Shown here in pieces: positions 42,714 through 52,194 of a stretch of DNA of 64,000 nucleotides. The notes below the pieces were generated by a model. The model was not told the origin of the DNA, searched no databases, and worked only from the letters and a program-made list of their open reading frames with translations. The DNA comes from Mycolicibacterium wolinskyi (lineage in GTDB: Bacteria; Actinomycetota; Actinomycetes; Mycobacteriales; Mycobacteriaceae), in assembly GCF_002101965.1 (NCBI RefSeq), contig NZ_LQQA01000010.1, positions 1-64,000 on the forward strand, in the 5' to 3' direction. Made by a program: the position numbers and the translations under genes. Numbering within the stretch: the first letter of the stretch is position 1; each line of letters begins with the position of its first letter.

Positions 42714-45640
42714 CCACCGATCGCCGCACTGTCGGCTTCAACTTCCTGGCCGAACCGGAACTACCGGCGCCGCACGTCACCGAATCGCAGGCCGAGGACA
42801 TCCTCGCCACGCATTACGGCATTCGCGCACAGGTGAAATCGCTGGGCAGCCAACAGGATAAGAACTTCCTGGTCTGCCAGGACGACGAGATTCTCGGCGT
42901 GCTCAAGATCGCCAACCCGGCGTTCAACGAAACCGAGCTTGAGGCCCAGGACCTGGCGGCCGAGCTGATCGCGCAAGCCGAGCCAACCTTGCGGATCGCC
43001 GTTTCCCTGCCGAACAGCAATGGCGACAACCGCACGGCGGTAACGGGTTTGGTCGACGGGACCGCCTATGTGCGGCTGCTGCGTTACCTGCCAGGCGGCG
43101 CGTTGCTGGAATCCGGATATCTGCGGCCGGCTGTCGTCGCCGAACTGGGTGCGCTCGCCGGCCGGGTCACCCGCGCGCTGGCCGAGTTCAGCCATCCCGG
43201 CCTTGACCGAATTCTGCAGTGGGACCTGCGGTACGGGGCCGATGTGGTCACGACGCTGGTTTCGCACGTCGCCGACGCGACGCATCGCGAACGACTCGAG
43301 ACCGCGGCCCGCGAGGCATGGGCGCGCATCGAACCGCTGGCCGACGCGTTGCCCCGGCAGGCGATCCACATGGATCTCACCGACGCGAACGTCGTCGTGT
43401 CGCCGGCGACCGGCGGCGTCGTACATCCCGACGGGATCATCGACTTCGGCGATCTGACCGACAGCTGGGCCGTCGCCGAATTGGCGATCACGCTGTCGTC
43501 GGTATTGCAGCACCCCGGCAGCGATCCCACCTCGGTGCTTCCCGGCATCCGGGCATTCCATGACATCCGGCCGCTCAGTATCGCTGAGGTGGAAGTCTTT
43601 TGGCCGTTGCTCGTACTGCGAACCGCGGTGTTGATCGTCAGCGGAGCGCAGCAGGCGAACCTCGATCCGGACAACGACTACGTCACCGAACAATCCGACG
43701 GCGAGTGGCGCATGTTCGAACAGGCTACGTCGGTTCCCGTCGAGGTGATGACGGCCCTCATCAAGGCCGAGCTCGGCATGAATCCCGCGCCGGCGCGCGT
43801 CGAGGTCACCACGCCGATGATCACCGGGCTCACCGCCGAATCCGCGGTGACGCTTGATCTGTCTGCGACCTCGGACATCTTGGATTCGGCATTCCAGCCC
43901 GGCGGTTGGGTACGGGCCGATGTCGAGAATGAATTGGCCAGGGCCGCAATCTCTGACGGGGCGCGCGTGGTGGTGACGCAGTTCGGTCAGCCGCGACCGG
44001 CCTGTGCGCCTGCGTTGAGCCAGGACGAGCCCGCGGTGGTGCCGACCGGCATCAGCGTCTGGACCGCCGAACCCGTCGAGTTGGTCGCCCCCTTCGAAGG
44101 CGAAGTGGTCGACCGGTCGGCCGATGCGGTGACGTTCCGCGGCCGCGACTACGAGCTGACGGTGACGGGTGTTGCCGCTGCGGAAGGCGGCGCGCTCGGC
44201 ATCGTCGAACCCGGGCGGCGCATCGAGCTAGCCGTTCGCCGGGTCGGGTCACCGGCGGCTCCCCTGCTGAGCACTCCCAGTTTGGCTCCGGGCTGGCTGG
44301 CGTTGAGCGTGGACCCGCGACCGCTGCTCGGATTGCCCACGCTGGCAAGCGAATCGGCCGACGCCGATCTGGTGGCGCGCCGCGACCGGGCTTTCGCGCC
44401 GGTCCAGGAGCACTACTACCGGCAGCCACCGCGCATCGAACGCGGCTGGCGGCATTTCCTGATGTCGACGAGTGGTCGCTGCTACCTCGACATGGTCAAC
44501 AACGTGACGGTGCTGGGGCACGCTCATCCTCGTATCGCCGACACGGCCGCACGGCAATTGCGGAAGCTGAACACGAACTCGCGGTTCAACTACGCCGCCG
44601 TCGTCGAGTTCAGTGAACGGCTCGCCGGGCTGCTGCCCGACCCGCTCGACACGGTGTTCCTGGTGAACTCCGGCTCCGAGGCCAGTGACCTCGCGCTGCG
44701 GTTGGCCATCGCGGCCGCGGGCCGCCCCGATGTCGTGGCGATGCGCGAGGCCTACCACGGCTGGACCTACGGCACCGACGCCGTGTCCACTTCGACCGCC
44801 GACAACCCGAACGCCCTTGCCACCCGGCCGGATTGGGTGCACACCGTGGAATCACCCAACAGCTTCCGCGGCAAGTACCGGGGCGCCGAGGTCGGACGCT
44901 ACGCCGTCGAGGCAGTCGCCCAGATCGAACAACTTACGGCCGACGGCCGTGCCCCCGCGGCGTTCATCTGCGAGACCGTGTACGGCAATGCCGGAGGCAT
45001 GGCCCTGCCCGATGGTTACCTCGAACAGGTCTACGGGGCGGTGCGTGCCAACGGCGGATATGCCGTCGCCGACGAGGTCCAGGTGGGCTATGGCCGTCTG
45101 GGCGAATGGTTCTGGGGATTTCAGCAGCAGGGCGTCGTGCCCGACATCGTGTCGATGGCGAAGTCGACCGGCAACGGCTACCCGCTGGGCGCCGTGGTGA
45201 CGAGCCGCGAGATCGCCGAGGCGTTCCGCAGCCAGGGGTATTTCTTCTCCTCCACCGGCGGCAGCCCGCTGTCGTGCGCGATCGGCATGACGGTGCTCGA
45301 CGTACTGCACGACGAACGCCTACAGGAAAACGCCTCCCGCGTCGGCGCTCATCTGAAGTCACGGCTGCAGGCGCTTGCCACCAAGCACCCCATCATCGGG
45401 ACCGTGCACGGTGTCGGCCTGTACCTGGGTGTCGAAATGGTCCGCGATCCAGACACTTTGGAGCCAGCGACCGAGGAGACGGGGCTGATCTGCGACCGCA
45501 TGCTCGAGCTCGGCGTGATCATCCAGCCCACCGGCGATCACCAGAACATCCTCAAGACCAAACCGCCACTGTGCATCGACACCGAGTCCGCCGACTTCTA
45601 CGTCGACGCATTGGACCGGGTGCTCACCGAAGGTTGGTAA
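42710..45640 (+). CDS. Aminoglycoside-phosphotransferase-like kinase fused to class III PLP enzyme
   Basis: A 976-residue multidomain enzyme. Residues 1-340 form an APH/hydroxylysine-kinase-like domain with the catalytic loop His220-Asp222 (HMDLTDANVVV) and Asp245 in IIDFGDL. About 430-560 is a beta-rich linker (VELVAPFEGEVVDRSADAVT) like those of M23/lipoyl-type domains. Residues 560-976 are a class III aminotransferase fold with DEVQVGYGRLG and the PLP lysine Lys818 (SMAKSTGNGYPLG). Bacterial fusions of this order resemble human hydroxylysine kinase plus ethanolamine-phosphate phospho-lyase, so a phosphorylate-then-eliminate route for an amino alcohol is plausible. Confidence 0.88.
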   Translation: MTTDRRTVGFNFLAEPELPAPHVTESQAEDILATHYGIRAQVKSLGSQQDKNFLVCQDDEILGVLKIANPAFNETELEAQDLAAELIAQAEPTLRIAVSLPNSNGDNRTAVTGLVDGTAYVRLLRYLPGGALLESGYLRPAVVAELGALAGRVTRALAEFSHPGLDRILQWDLRYGADVVTTLVSHVADATHRERLETAAREAWARIEPLADALPRQAIHMDLTDANVVVSPATGGVVHPDGIIDFGDLTDSWAVAELAITLSSVLQHPGSDPTSVLPGIRAFHDIRPLSIAEVEVFWPLLVLRTAVLIVSGAQQANLDPDNDYVTEQSDGEWRMFEQATSVPVEVMTALIKAELGMNPAPARVEVTTPMITGLTAESAVTLDLSATSDILDSAFQPGGWVRADVENELARAAISDGARVVVTQFGQPRPACAPALSQDEPAVVPTGISVWTAEPVELVAPFEGEVVDRSADAVTFRGRDYELTVTGVAAAEGGALGIVEPGRRIELAVRRVGSPAAPLLSTPSLAPGWLALSVDPRPLLGLPTLASESADADLVARRDRAFAPVQEHYYRQPPRIERGWRHFLMSTSGRCYLDMVNNVTVLGHAHPRIADTAARQLRKLNTNSRFNYAAVVEFSERLAGLLPDPLDTVFLVNSGSEASDLALRLAIAAAGRPDVVAMREAYHGWTYGTDAVSTSTADNPNALATRPDWVHTVESPNSFRGKYRGAEVGRYAVEAVAQIEQLTADGRAPAAFICETVYGNAGGMALPDGYLEQVYGAVRANGGYAVADEVQVGYGRLGEWFWGFQQQGVVPDIVSMAKSTGNGYPLGAVVTSREIAEAFRSQGYFFSSTGGSPLSCAIGMTVLDVLHDERLQENASRVGAHLKSRLQALATKHPIIGTVHGVGLYLGVEMVRDPDTLEPATEETGLICDRMLELGVIIQPTGDHQNILKTKPPLCIDTESADFYVDALDRVLTEGW

Positions 45641-45647
45641 CCGCTAG

Positions 45648-47015
45648 CTATCCGGCTTCATCGTCTTCGTCGGATTCCGTGAGGTAGCGCTGGGGGTGGT
45701 GGTAGTTGTTGATGCGGTTTTGCCCCGCATCGAGCAGGGTTGGTGGGGTCCATTCGCAGCGGCCGTTGCGCATGGTGGTGGTCCATTTACCCTTCGCCAC
45801 CAACCGATTGTCGGGACCACAGCTCAACGCGAGTTCATCGATGTTGGTCTGCCCGCCAACCGTCCAGTCCTGCTCGGCATGATGGGCTTCGCAGCGGTAG
45901 CCGCCGGCGGTGCAACCGGGCCGGGTACAGCCCCGGTCACGGGCGAACAACACCAACCGCTGGGCCGGGGTGGCGATACGTTTGGTCCGCCCGAAATACA
46001 ACGGCACCAGGGTCGCATCGTCGAACACCGCCAGGTAATGCCAGGCATGGGCGGCGAGACGGATCACATCGGGGACGGGGAGTTTCGACCCACCGGCGGT
46101 GACCGCGACCCCCGCGCCGGCCTCCAATTCCTGCAAGGTAGTGGTGACGATCAACGACACCGGCAACCCATTGTGCTGACCCAAATCACCTGACATCAAC
46201 GCGTTGCGCCCGATGGTGACTAACGCGTCGTGATTGCGTTGCGCCGCGGTGCGGGTATCGGCCTCGATGGCTTCCTCGGACGGTGTTCCGGTCACGCACG
46301 GGGATTCGTCGTCGGGGTTGCACATGCCCGGGGCGGCGTATTTGGCCAGCAGGGGTTCGACCACGGCGCGGCCTTCGGCGTTCAGCCATCCCGACACCTT
46401 CGAGGTGCCATCGGGTTGCTGCGGATGAACGACGATGCCTCGCTTACGCTCAGCAGCGTCGACGGGTTCCTCGCCATCCTGGTTCAACAGGTAGAGGGCT
46501 TCGGCGATGGTGTGGCGCAACGTCTCCGGCGTCTCCTGCGCCGCCACCGCCACGAGTTTGCGTTCAAACGCTGCGCGGCGGGCCGCAGCCACCCAATCGG
46601 GGCACTTTTTGAAGAACGTCTCCAACTCGTCAAGGTGATCGGGGGTCAACCAGCCACCCGCCTGCGCAGCCGCAGTGGCCGCCCGGACCGGCGCCAACGC
46701 CTCGCCGCTCACCGCCCGGCGTGGCCCGAAATTCATCGCATCGCGACACCGCCGCCGGGCCTCTGTCCCCGAGATCCGCAACCGGATCCGCAACGCCTCG
46801 GGCCACGACTTGGCCCCGATCGCGGCCGGCGTCGTGCATTCCGACAGCGCACTGATCGCCGCATGTTCCACGACCGGCAGGACATTGCGGATGTCTTGCA
46901 CCCCGGCGCATACATCCAACAGATCGGCTTCGGACAACGCTCCCCAGGGCAGGTCGCGCACACCGGCAAGTGCCGCGCGTAACGCGTCGAGCCGGTCAGC
47001 CGCGGATGGGTCCAT
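45648..47015 (-). CDS. DUF222/HNH endonuclease-domain protein (13E12 repeat family)
   Basis: A 455-residue member of the mycobacterial 13E12 family: an N-terminal DUF222 region (ALSEADLLDVCAGVQDIRNV onward) and a C-terminal HNH-type zinc site (CTRPGCTAGGYRCEAHHAEQ, then CGPDNRLVAKGKW), the end following the family pattern. Related genes in M. tuberculosis are repeated and DNA-damage inducible. The ATG at 47015 is 3 bp from a LexA box and 7 nt from a TAGTGT -10 element, so a leaderless SOS-controlled transcript is likely. It may be an ancient mobile or homing nuclease. Confidence 0.9.
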   Translation of the reverse strand: MDPSAADRLDALRAALAGVRDLPWGALSEADLLDVCAGVQDIRNVLPVVEHAAISALSECTTPAAIGAKSWPEALRIRLRISGTEARRRCRDAMNFGPRRAVSGEALAPVRAATAAAQAGGWLTPDHLDELETFFKKCPDWVAAARRAAFERKLVAVAAQETPETLRHTIAEALYLLNQDGEEPVDAAERKRGIVVHPQQPDGTSKVSGWLNAEGRAVVEPLLAKYAAPGMCNPDDESPCVTGTPSEEAIEADTRTAAQRNHDALVTIGRNALMSGDLGQHNGLPVSLIVTTTLQELEAGAGVAVTAGGSKLPVPDVIRLAAHAWHYLAVFDDATLVPLYFGRTKRIATPAQRLVLFARDRGCTRPGCTAGGYRCEAHHAEQDWTVGGQTNIDELALSCGPDNRLVAKGKWTTTMRNGRCEWTPPTLLDAGQNRINNYHHPQRYLTESDEDDEAG

Positions 47016-47018
47016 GTA

Positions 47019-47034
47019 TCGAACACTAGTACGA
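47019..47034 (-). promoter_or_regulatory. LexA (SOS) box of the 13E12 gene
   Basis: TCGAACACTAGTACGA matches the mycobacterial SOS box TCGAAC-N4-GTTCGA with one mismatch. It overlaps the minus-strand TAGTGT (47028-47023), which ends 7 nt before the ATG, so LexA would block the promoter directly. LexA control of 13E12 members is established in M. tuberculosis. Confidence 0.8.
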
Positions 47035-47144
47035 ACTACCGACAAGCCTTGTAGCAGAAGGCTTTACATCGGCGAGCGTCCGCAAAATGCCGCCAATTCA
47101 CGGCGTGTCGCCGTACAAACACGCGCGCTCGCGCAAGGGAGGCG

Positions 47145-47321
47145 CTACGGGCTTGCCGAGCCCGGCGAACTTTCCGCCTCGGCCAGCCGCTGATGCAGCC
47201 GCTCGCGGATGTCCTGCGGGGTGTAGGCGTTGCGGCGGCGTTGATCGCGGGCGACCATCACGCCACCCGCCACGACGCCGGCGACACCGGCAAGCCCGAT
47301 CCACTTCCAGATGCTGCGCAT
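47145..47321 (-). CDS. Small single-pass membrane protein (58 aa)
   Basis: This short protein opens with a membrane helix (MRSIWKWIGLAGVAGVVAGG) followed by a basic stop-transfer segment (RDQRRRNAYTPQ) and an amphipathic helix (RERLHQRLAEAESS). It starts at ATG 47321; the frame is open further upstream but those codons lie in a Pro/Ser/Arg-rich shadow. Topology is probably N-out, C-in. I recall similar small membrane proteins in mycobacteria without a function. It is divergent from the permuted-papain-like gene by 26 bp. Confidence 0.78.
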   Translation of the reverse strand: MRSIWKWIGLAGVAGVVAGGVMVARDQRRRNAYTPQDIRERLHQRLAEAESSPGSASP

Positions 47322-47347
47322 GCACAGAGTGTGCCTAAGCTGCGGAC

Positions 47348-48043
47348 GTGAATGCGAACACGGTGCCGCTGACGAAGGCGCTGGAGGAGACCCGGACCGG
47401 TGACATCTGGCTGTTTCGCGGCGGCTCCGGGCCCGACCGGGCAATCCAGACGCTGACGAACAGCCCGGTCAACCATGTCGGGATGACCGTCGCAATCGAC
47501 GACCTGCCGCCACTGATCTGGCATGCCGAACTCGGCGACAAGCTGCTCGACATGTGGACGGGCACCAACCACCGCGGTGTGCAGCTCAACGACGCCCGCC
47601 AAGCCGTCGAACGGTGGATGCACAACTACGGGCAGCGCTGCTGGCTCCGTCAACTCACCCCATATGCCACTCATGAGCAGGAGGACGCCCTGCTCAAGGT
47701 CATCGCCAGGATGAACGGCACGGCGTTTCCCACCACGGCACGGCTCACCGGCCGCTGGCTGCGCGGTCGGCTACCCGTCGTCAGCGACTTCACCCGGGGA
47801 ATACCGTTTGTCCACAGCAAGGTTCGCGAATCCGCCGAACGCAAGAAGGCCCGCAAACGCCAGGTGGGCCTGGAAACCGCGTACTGCGCGGAGACGGTGG
47901 CCATCACCTATGAGGAAATGGGCCTGTTGACGACGGAAAAGCGTTACAACTGGTTCGATCCCGGCTCGTTCTGGAGCGGCGATCAGCTACCACTCACTTC
48001 CGGTTACCAGCTCGGAGACGAGATTGCTGTCATCGCAGACTGA
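47348..48043 (+). CDS. YiiX/permuted NlpC-P60 papain-like hydrolase
   Basis: A 231-residue protein with the circularly permuted NlpC/P60 (YiiX, poxvirus G6R-like) signature: a histidine in TNSPVNHVGMTVAI and a downstream cysteine in LETAYCAETVAITYEEMG, with GDIWLFRGGSGPDRAIQ at the start. Members hydrolyse amides or esters, possibly of lipids or peptidoglycan. A Lys/Arg-rich stretch (residues about 163-173) precedes the Cys. No signal peptide is seen, so it is cytoplasmic. It starts with GTG 47348; a hairpin follows 14 bp after the stop. Confidence 0.82.
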   Translation: MNANTVPLTKALEETRTGDIWLFRGGSGPDRAIQTLTNSPVNHVGMTVAIDDLPPLIWHAELGDKLLDMWTGTNHRGVQLNDARQAVERWMHNYGQRCWLRQLTPYATHEQEDALLKVIARMNGTAFPTTARLTGRWLRGRLPVVSDFTRGIPFVHSKVRESAERKKARKRQVGLETAYCAETVAITYEEMGLLTTEKRYNWFDPGSFWSGDQLPLTSGYQLGDEIAVIAD

Positions 48044-48057
48044 GTGACGGTTTATAC

Positions 48058-48090
48058 CTGCTGGCCGGTATCGCGGATTGTGGCCAGCAG
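48058..48090. terminator. Hairpin after the papain-like hydrolase gene
   Basis: CTGCTGGCC (48058-48066) and GGCCAGCAG (48082-48090) form a perfect 9-bp stem with a 15-base loop, without a following T tract. It lies between the hydrolase stop and the sigma-factor gene; it may be a terminator or a regulatory structure in the sigma leader. Confidence 0.5.
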
Positions 48091-48156
48091 TGAGGAATTC
48101 ACCGCCTCCACCGGCAAGGCTGATCTGAGCAACCCAACCGGTCCCGGAGGTGTCGG

Positions 48157-48687
48157 ATGCTTACCGTCGAACAACCAACCGATCAGATGCTCGAGCTCTA
48201 CGCCAACCATGTCGAACCGTTGCGACGCTACGCATTCCGGCTGACGAGCAATCGCACCAAAGCCGAGGACGTCGTGCAGGAAACACTGCTGCGCGCTTGG
48301 CGTCACCTGCAACAGAACGACGGAGACCTGCCGTTACGGTCCTGGCTCTTCACCGTTGCCCGCAACATCGTGATCGACGGAAGCCGATCAGCACGATTTC
48401 GCTACGAGGTTTGTTCTCCCGACACATCGGAGGTGCCGGATCGTATGGGCCCCGACGAGGTGAACTCTGCCTTGGATCGGATGCTGATCGCCGACGCCAT
48501 GGCACAACTGCCCGAAGCGCATCGAGCCGTGCTGAGCCGGTCGTTCTATCTCGGCTGGAGCACCGGTCAGATCGCAGAAGACCTCGACATCGCCGAAGGT
48601 ACAGTCAAATCCCGGCTGCATTACGCCCTCAAGAGACTCCGACTGATCCTGTCCGAAATGGGTTGTCGCTCACGGCCGGAAGCTTGA
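48157..48687 (+). CDS. SigL-like ECF RNA polymerase sigma factor
   Basis: A 176-residue ECF sigma factor. Region 2 is LYANHVEPLRRYAFRLTSNR...AEDVVQETLLRAWRHLQ with RSWLFTVARNIVIDGSRSARFR, which recognises the -10; region 4 is LPEAHRAVLSRSFYLGWSTGQIAEDLDIAEGTVKSRLHYALKRLR for the -35. It is very like M. tuberculosis SigL in both regions. SigL is normally followed by a zinc-finger anti-sigma gene (RslA), but none follows here; a VOC protein does. ATG 48157 follows CCCGGAGG. It is probably a SigL-related paralogue controlled otherwise. Confidence 0.9.
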   Translation: MLTVEQPTDQMLELYANHVEPLRRYAFRLTSNRTKAEDVVQETLLRAWRHLQQNDGDLPLRSWLFTVARNIVIDGSRSARFRYEVCSPDTSEVPDRMGPDEVNSALDRMLIADAMAQLPEAHRAVLSRSFYLGWSTGQIAEDLDIAEGTVKSRLHYALKRLRLILSEMGCRSRPEA

Positions 48688-48718
48688 CGCACACGGCAGG
48701 CAGTGGGAAGGAGATGCC

Positions 48719-49084
48719 ATGCCCAACCGCTGGTCCGGAGTGACCATCGACTGTGCCGACCCTTCGCGTCTGTCGTTGTTCTGGAGCGAACTTCTTGACA
48801 TCCCACCGACGAACGAGCATGGCGACGACCCGAACTGGGCGACGCTCGGTTCCCGCGCCAGTACGCTTCCGCGGCTCACGTTTCAACGCGTGCCCGAACC
48901 CAAATCCACGAAGGTGCGACTACATCTCGACGTACAGGTCGACGACATCGCGGCCGGCCGCCGCCAAGTGGAAGCGTTGGGCGGAAGTTGGTCGGGTATC
49001 CGTCACGACTACGACGAAGGCGTCGTCATGGTGATGCTCGACCCGGAAGGGCACGAGTTCTGTCTCGTCCAGTACTTCGCCTGA
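48719..49084 (+). CDS. VOC-family (glyoxalase-like) protein
   Basis: A 121-residue vicinal-oxygen-chelate protein with one pair of beta-alpha-beta-beta-beta modules: VTIDCADPSRLSLFWSELLD, WATLGSRASTLPRLTFQRVP, KVRLHLDVQVDDIAAGRRQV and VMLDPEGHEFCLVQYF. The His in HLDV and the Glu in GHEFCL fit metal ligands. It may act on a small electrophile or antibiotic; the substrate is unknown. It starts at ATG 48719, 31 bp after the sigma-factor stop, so it could be part of that transcript. Confidence 0.9.
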   Translation: MPNRWSGVTIDCADPSRLSLFWSELLDIPPTNEHGDDPNWATLGSRASTLPRLTFQRVPEPKSTKVRLHLDVQVDDIAAGRRQVEALGGSWSGIRHDYDEGVVMVMLDPEGHEFCLVQYFA

Positions 49085-49091
49085 CAAGGCG

Positions 49092-49511
49092 TCACGAACC
49101 CTCCCCCACCGGGAGCCTCGCGACTCTGCCACCGGGCGCACACACGATCAGCAGATCACCGGGTCCCTGCAATCGCCACGACTCATGCGAATCGTCGGCG
49201 GGCACTTCGATCACGGCATCGCCGAACTCGAGACGTAAACCGCCGTCGGCGCCGACCGTCGCCGACGTGAGTTCGGCGTGCAGCAGCGGTGTCACCGCAC
49301 CGGCCGCGTCGACGTTGAGCGGCTCGCCCTCCCACTGTTCCTCGGTGCGGTCCACCGACACCGGTGACTCGATGCTGATCTCGTAGGAGTCTCCGAGTTC
49401 GAGGTGGATGCCGGATCCGACGCGCATCTGCGCCAACGATCGACCCACGAAGTGCTGACCGAGTTGTTGATTGACCCAGTCGATGTCCGAGGGGTCTGAT
49501 CCATGACGCAC
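49092..49511 (-). CDS. DUF6188-like hypothetical protein
   Basis: A 139-residue soluble protein beginning MRHGSDPSDIDWVNQQLGQH and continuing SGIHLELGDSYEISIESPV, WEGEPLNVDAAGAVTPLL and LRLEFGDAVIEVPADDSHESWRLQGP. This beta-rich pattern matches what I recall of DUF6188, a family of unknown function in actinobacteria. The GTG at 49511 is the apparent start. It converges on the VOC gene with a 7-bp gap. No enzyme motif is visible. Confidence 0.75.
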   Translation of the reverse strand: MRHGSDPSDIDWVNQQLGQHFVGRSLAQMRVGSGIHLELGDSYEISIESPVSVDRTEEQWEGEPLNVDAAGAVTPLLHAELTSATVGADGGLRLEFGDAVIEVPADDSHESWRLQGPGDLLIVCAPGGRVARLPVGEGS

Positions 49512-49592
49512 ATTGGCTCCCTTGCCGTTGATCTGAAGCGCGAGACTTCTCCAAGGGTTCCCCCGATGTGTCCGTTGAACACCCGTCAGCCG

Positions 49593-50339
49593 TCACACCG
49601 TCCCGCGCGCGGCCCACGCCGTGGCGGTGACGGTGAAGGGGCCGCTCCCCAAGTGATCGCGAGCCGCCGATTCGAGCCGCGCGCGGCCGTCGCCGTCGAG
49701 TTTCTGCACGTAGTCGCCAGCAGGGCCCACGCCATAGGTGTAGGGCTCCCACCACTCTTCGAAGGTGGGATGCACGACGTCGACCGAAATGGGAGCTTCT
49801 TTCACTTCACGTAACCCCGCCGCTTCGAAGATCTCGGTGAGGTGCCCGGCACGCGCCCCGGAGAGCAGTGCCTCATCCTCGGCCTCGGGGTCGACCAGGT
49901 GGACCGCATCCCAGAACGGCGCCAGGGCGCCGGTCGGTCCATCCCAGACACAGGCCGCGACCGTGCCGCCATGCCGAGTCACGCGTGCCATCTGTCTGAC
50001 GCCGACGACTGGATCCGTCATGAAGTGCACCACCAACTGCGCGAGTGCGGCGTCGAAAGAGGCAGTGTCGTATGGCAGTTCTTCTGCGGTGCCGAGACGT
50101 GCGTCGATATCCGGGAACCGCTCGCGGATGCCGTCGATGAACGGCGGCGAAGGATCGATGGCCGCGACGTGGGCCCCGACCGCGAGCAGATGAGCTGTCA
50201 GAGCGCCGGGCCCGCACCCCACATCGAGGACATCATCGCCGGCGCCGACCCCGGTGAACGCCACGAATACCTCGGCAAGAGGCGCGGCGTACCGGCCCAT
50301 GAAACGCGTATAGGCGTCGGGCGGGACGATGAAGCCCAC
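49593..50339 (-). CDS. Class I SAM-dependent methyltransferase
   Basis: A 248-residue methyltransferase of the UbiE/Methyltransf_25 type: VLDVGCGPGALTAHLLAVGA (motif I), AIDPSPPFIDGIRERFPDID (motif II), LGTAEELPYDTASFDAALAQLVVHFM (post-motif) and RHGGTVAACVWDGPTG (motif III region). Its substrate is unknown; relatives act on small molecules or lipids. The start at 50339 gives MGFIVPPDAYTRFMGRYAAP. It is followed by an 81-bp gap and the DUF6188-like gene, and lies 30 bp after the DHFR-like gene on the same strand. Confidence 0.88.
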   Translation of the reverse strand: MGFIVPPDAYTRFMGRYAAPLAEVFVAFTGVGAGDDVLDVGCGPGALTAHLLAVGAHVAAIDPSPPFIDGIRERFPDIDARLGTAEELPYDTASFDAALAQLVVHFMTDPVVGVRQMARVTRHGGTVAACVWDGPTGALAPFWDAVHLVDPEAEDEALLSGARAGHLTEIFEAAGLREVKEAPISVDVVHPTFEEWWEPYTYGVGPAGDYVQKLDGDGRARLESAARDHLGSGPFTVTATAWAARGTV

Positions 50340-50369
50340 GAGAGAATGCTACGTCGCCGACCGCCAGGT

Positions 50370-50933
50370 TCAGCGACGTGAATAACGCAGGTGAACGATG
50401 CCGTCGTCGAACACTCGGTGCTCGACGAGGCGCAGGTCGAGGTGGACATCGTCGGGAAGTGCCCGCAGGCCGCCACCCACCATCTTCGGGACGACGAAGA
50501 ACTGGAAGTCCTCGACCAGGCCGGCACGAATCGCCGCAGCCGCGGTGGTGGGCCCGAATATCTCGACCAGGCCCGACGCGCTGTCCACGATTCGCTGTAA
50601 CTCGTCCAGACTCAGGTCAGGCACGAGGCGGGCCCGGTCCGACCCGAGGTCGTCGTCCGTCAGCGTCGACGACACCACCAACTTGTCGATGGCCTGCCAA
50701 CGCTTCGCGAACTCGCGCTCGGCGACCGGACGGCCTTCGTCGTCGGGATAGGTCTCCCAGTAATCCATCAGGGCGTATGTCTTGCGCCCTAAGACCTCGG
50801 TCGACACTTCCGCCATCCGCGCGAGATGTACGGCGAACACCTCATCACTCGGGCCAGACCAGTCGAAGTCACCGTCGGCATCGGCGACGTAGCCGTCAAG
50901 GGACACCGTCGCGGTGAAATTCAAAGTTCCCAT
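50370..50933 (-). CDS. Dihydrofolate reductase-family (RibD C-terminal-like) protein
   Basis: A 187-residue protein of the DHFR/RibD_C family: FTATVSLDGYVADADGDFDW at the start, TEVLGRKTYALMDYWETYP, KLVVSSTLTDDDLGSDRARL and the cofactor-binding VEIFGPTTAAAAIRAGLVED. Such stand-alone proteins are NADPH-dependent reductases or nucleotide-binding proteins of unclear role. It starts at ATG 50933 and is read in the same direction as the methyltransferase 30 bp downstream. A long palindrome separates it from ychF. Confidence 0.9.
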   Translation of the reverse strand: MGTLNFTATVSLDGYVADADGDFDWSGPSDEVFAVHLARMAEVSTEVLGRKTYALMDYWETYPDDEGRPVAEREFAKRWQAIDKLVVSSTLTDDDLGSDRARLVPDLSLDELQRIVDSASGLVEIFGPTTAAAAIRAGLVEDFQFFVVPKMVGGGLRALPDDVHLDLRLVEHRVFDDGIVHLRYSRR

Positions 50934-50968
50934 CGTGTGGCCTCCTCAGATCTCACCATCTATCAGAA

Positions 50969-51030
50969 GCCGAGCGTGGGCCTTGCGCACGCAATCGGCG
51001 CATTTGGCGTGCATATCCCCCACACTCGGC
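50969..51030. repeat. Palindromic element after ychF
   Basis: GCCGAGCGTGGG (50969-50980) pairs at 11 of 12 positions with CCCACACTCGGC (51019-51030), and an inner GCACGC/GCGTGC pair extends the structure. It lies 7 bp beyond the ychF stop and 36 bp before the DHFR-like start, and probably terminates ychF transcription. Confidence 0.7.
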
Positions 51031-51036
51031 CACCAG

Positions 51037-52110
<1,074 letters not shown>

Positions 52111-52194
52111 AGGGAACACAGTCTGCCAGAGTGTGACAGGCACGCCAGCGCGCGCTGGCAGCACGCCACCCGCGAGAGCCGGTACGGTCTACCT

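Noticed and set aside
45648..47015. 13E12-type protein as an active mobile element
   Set aside because: No flanking repeats, transposase or integration site was seen; only the DUF222/HNH protein is supported.
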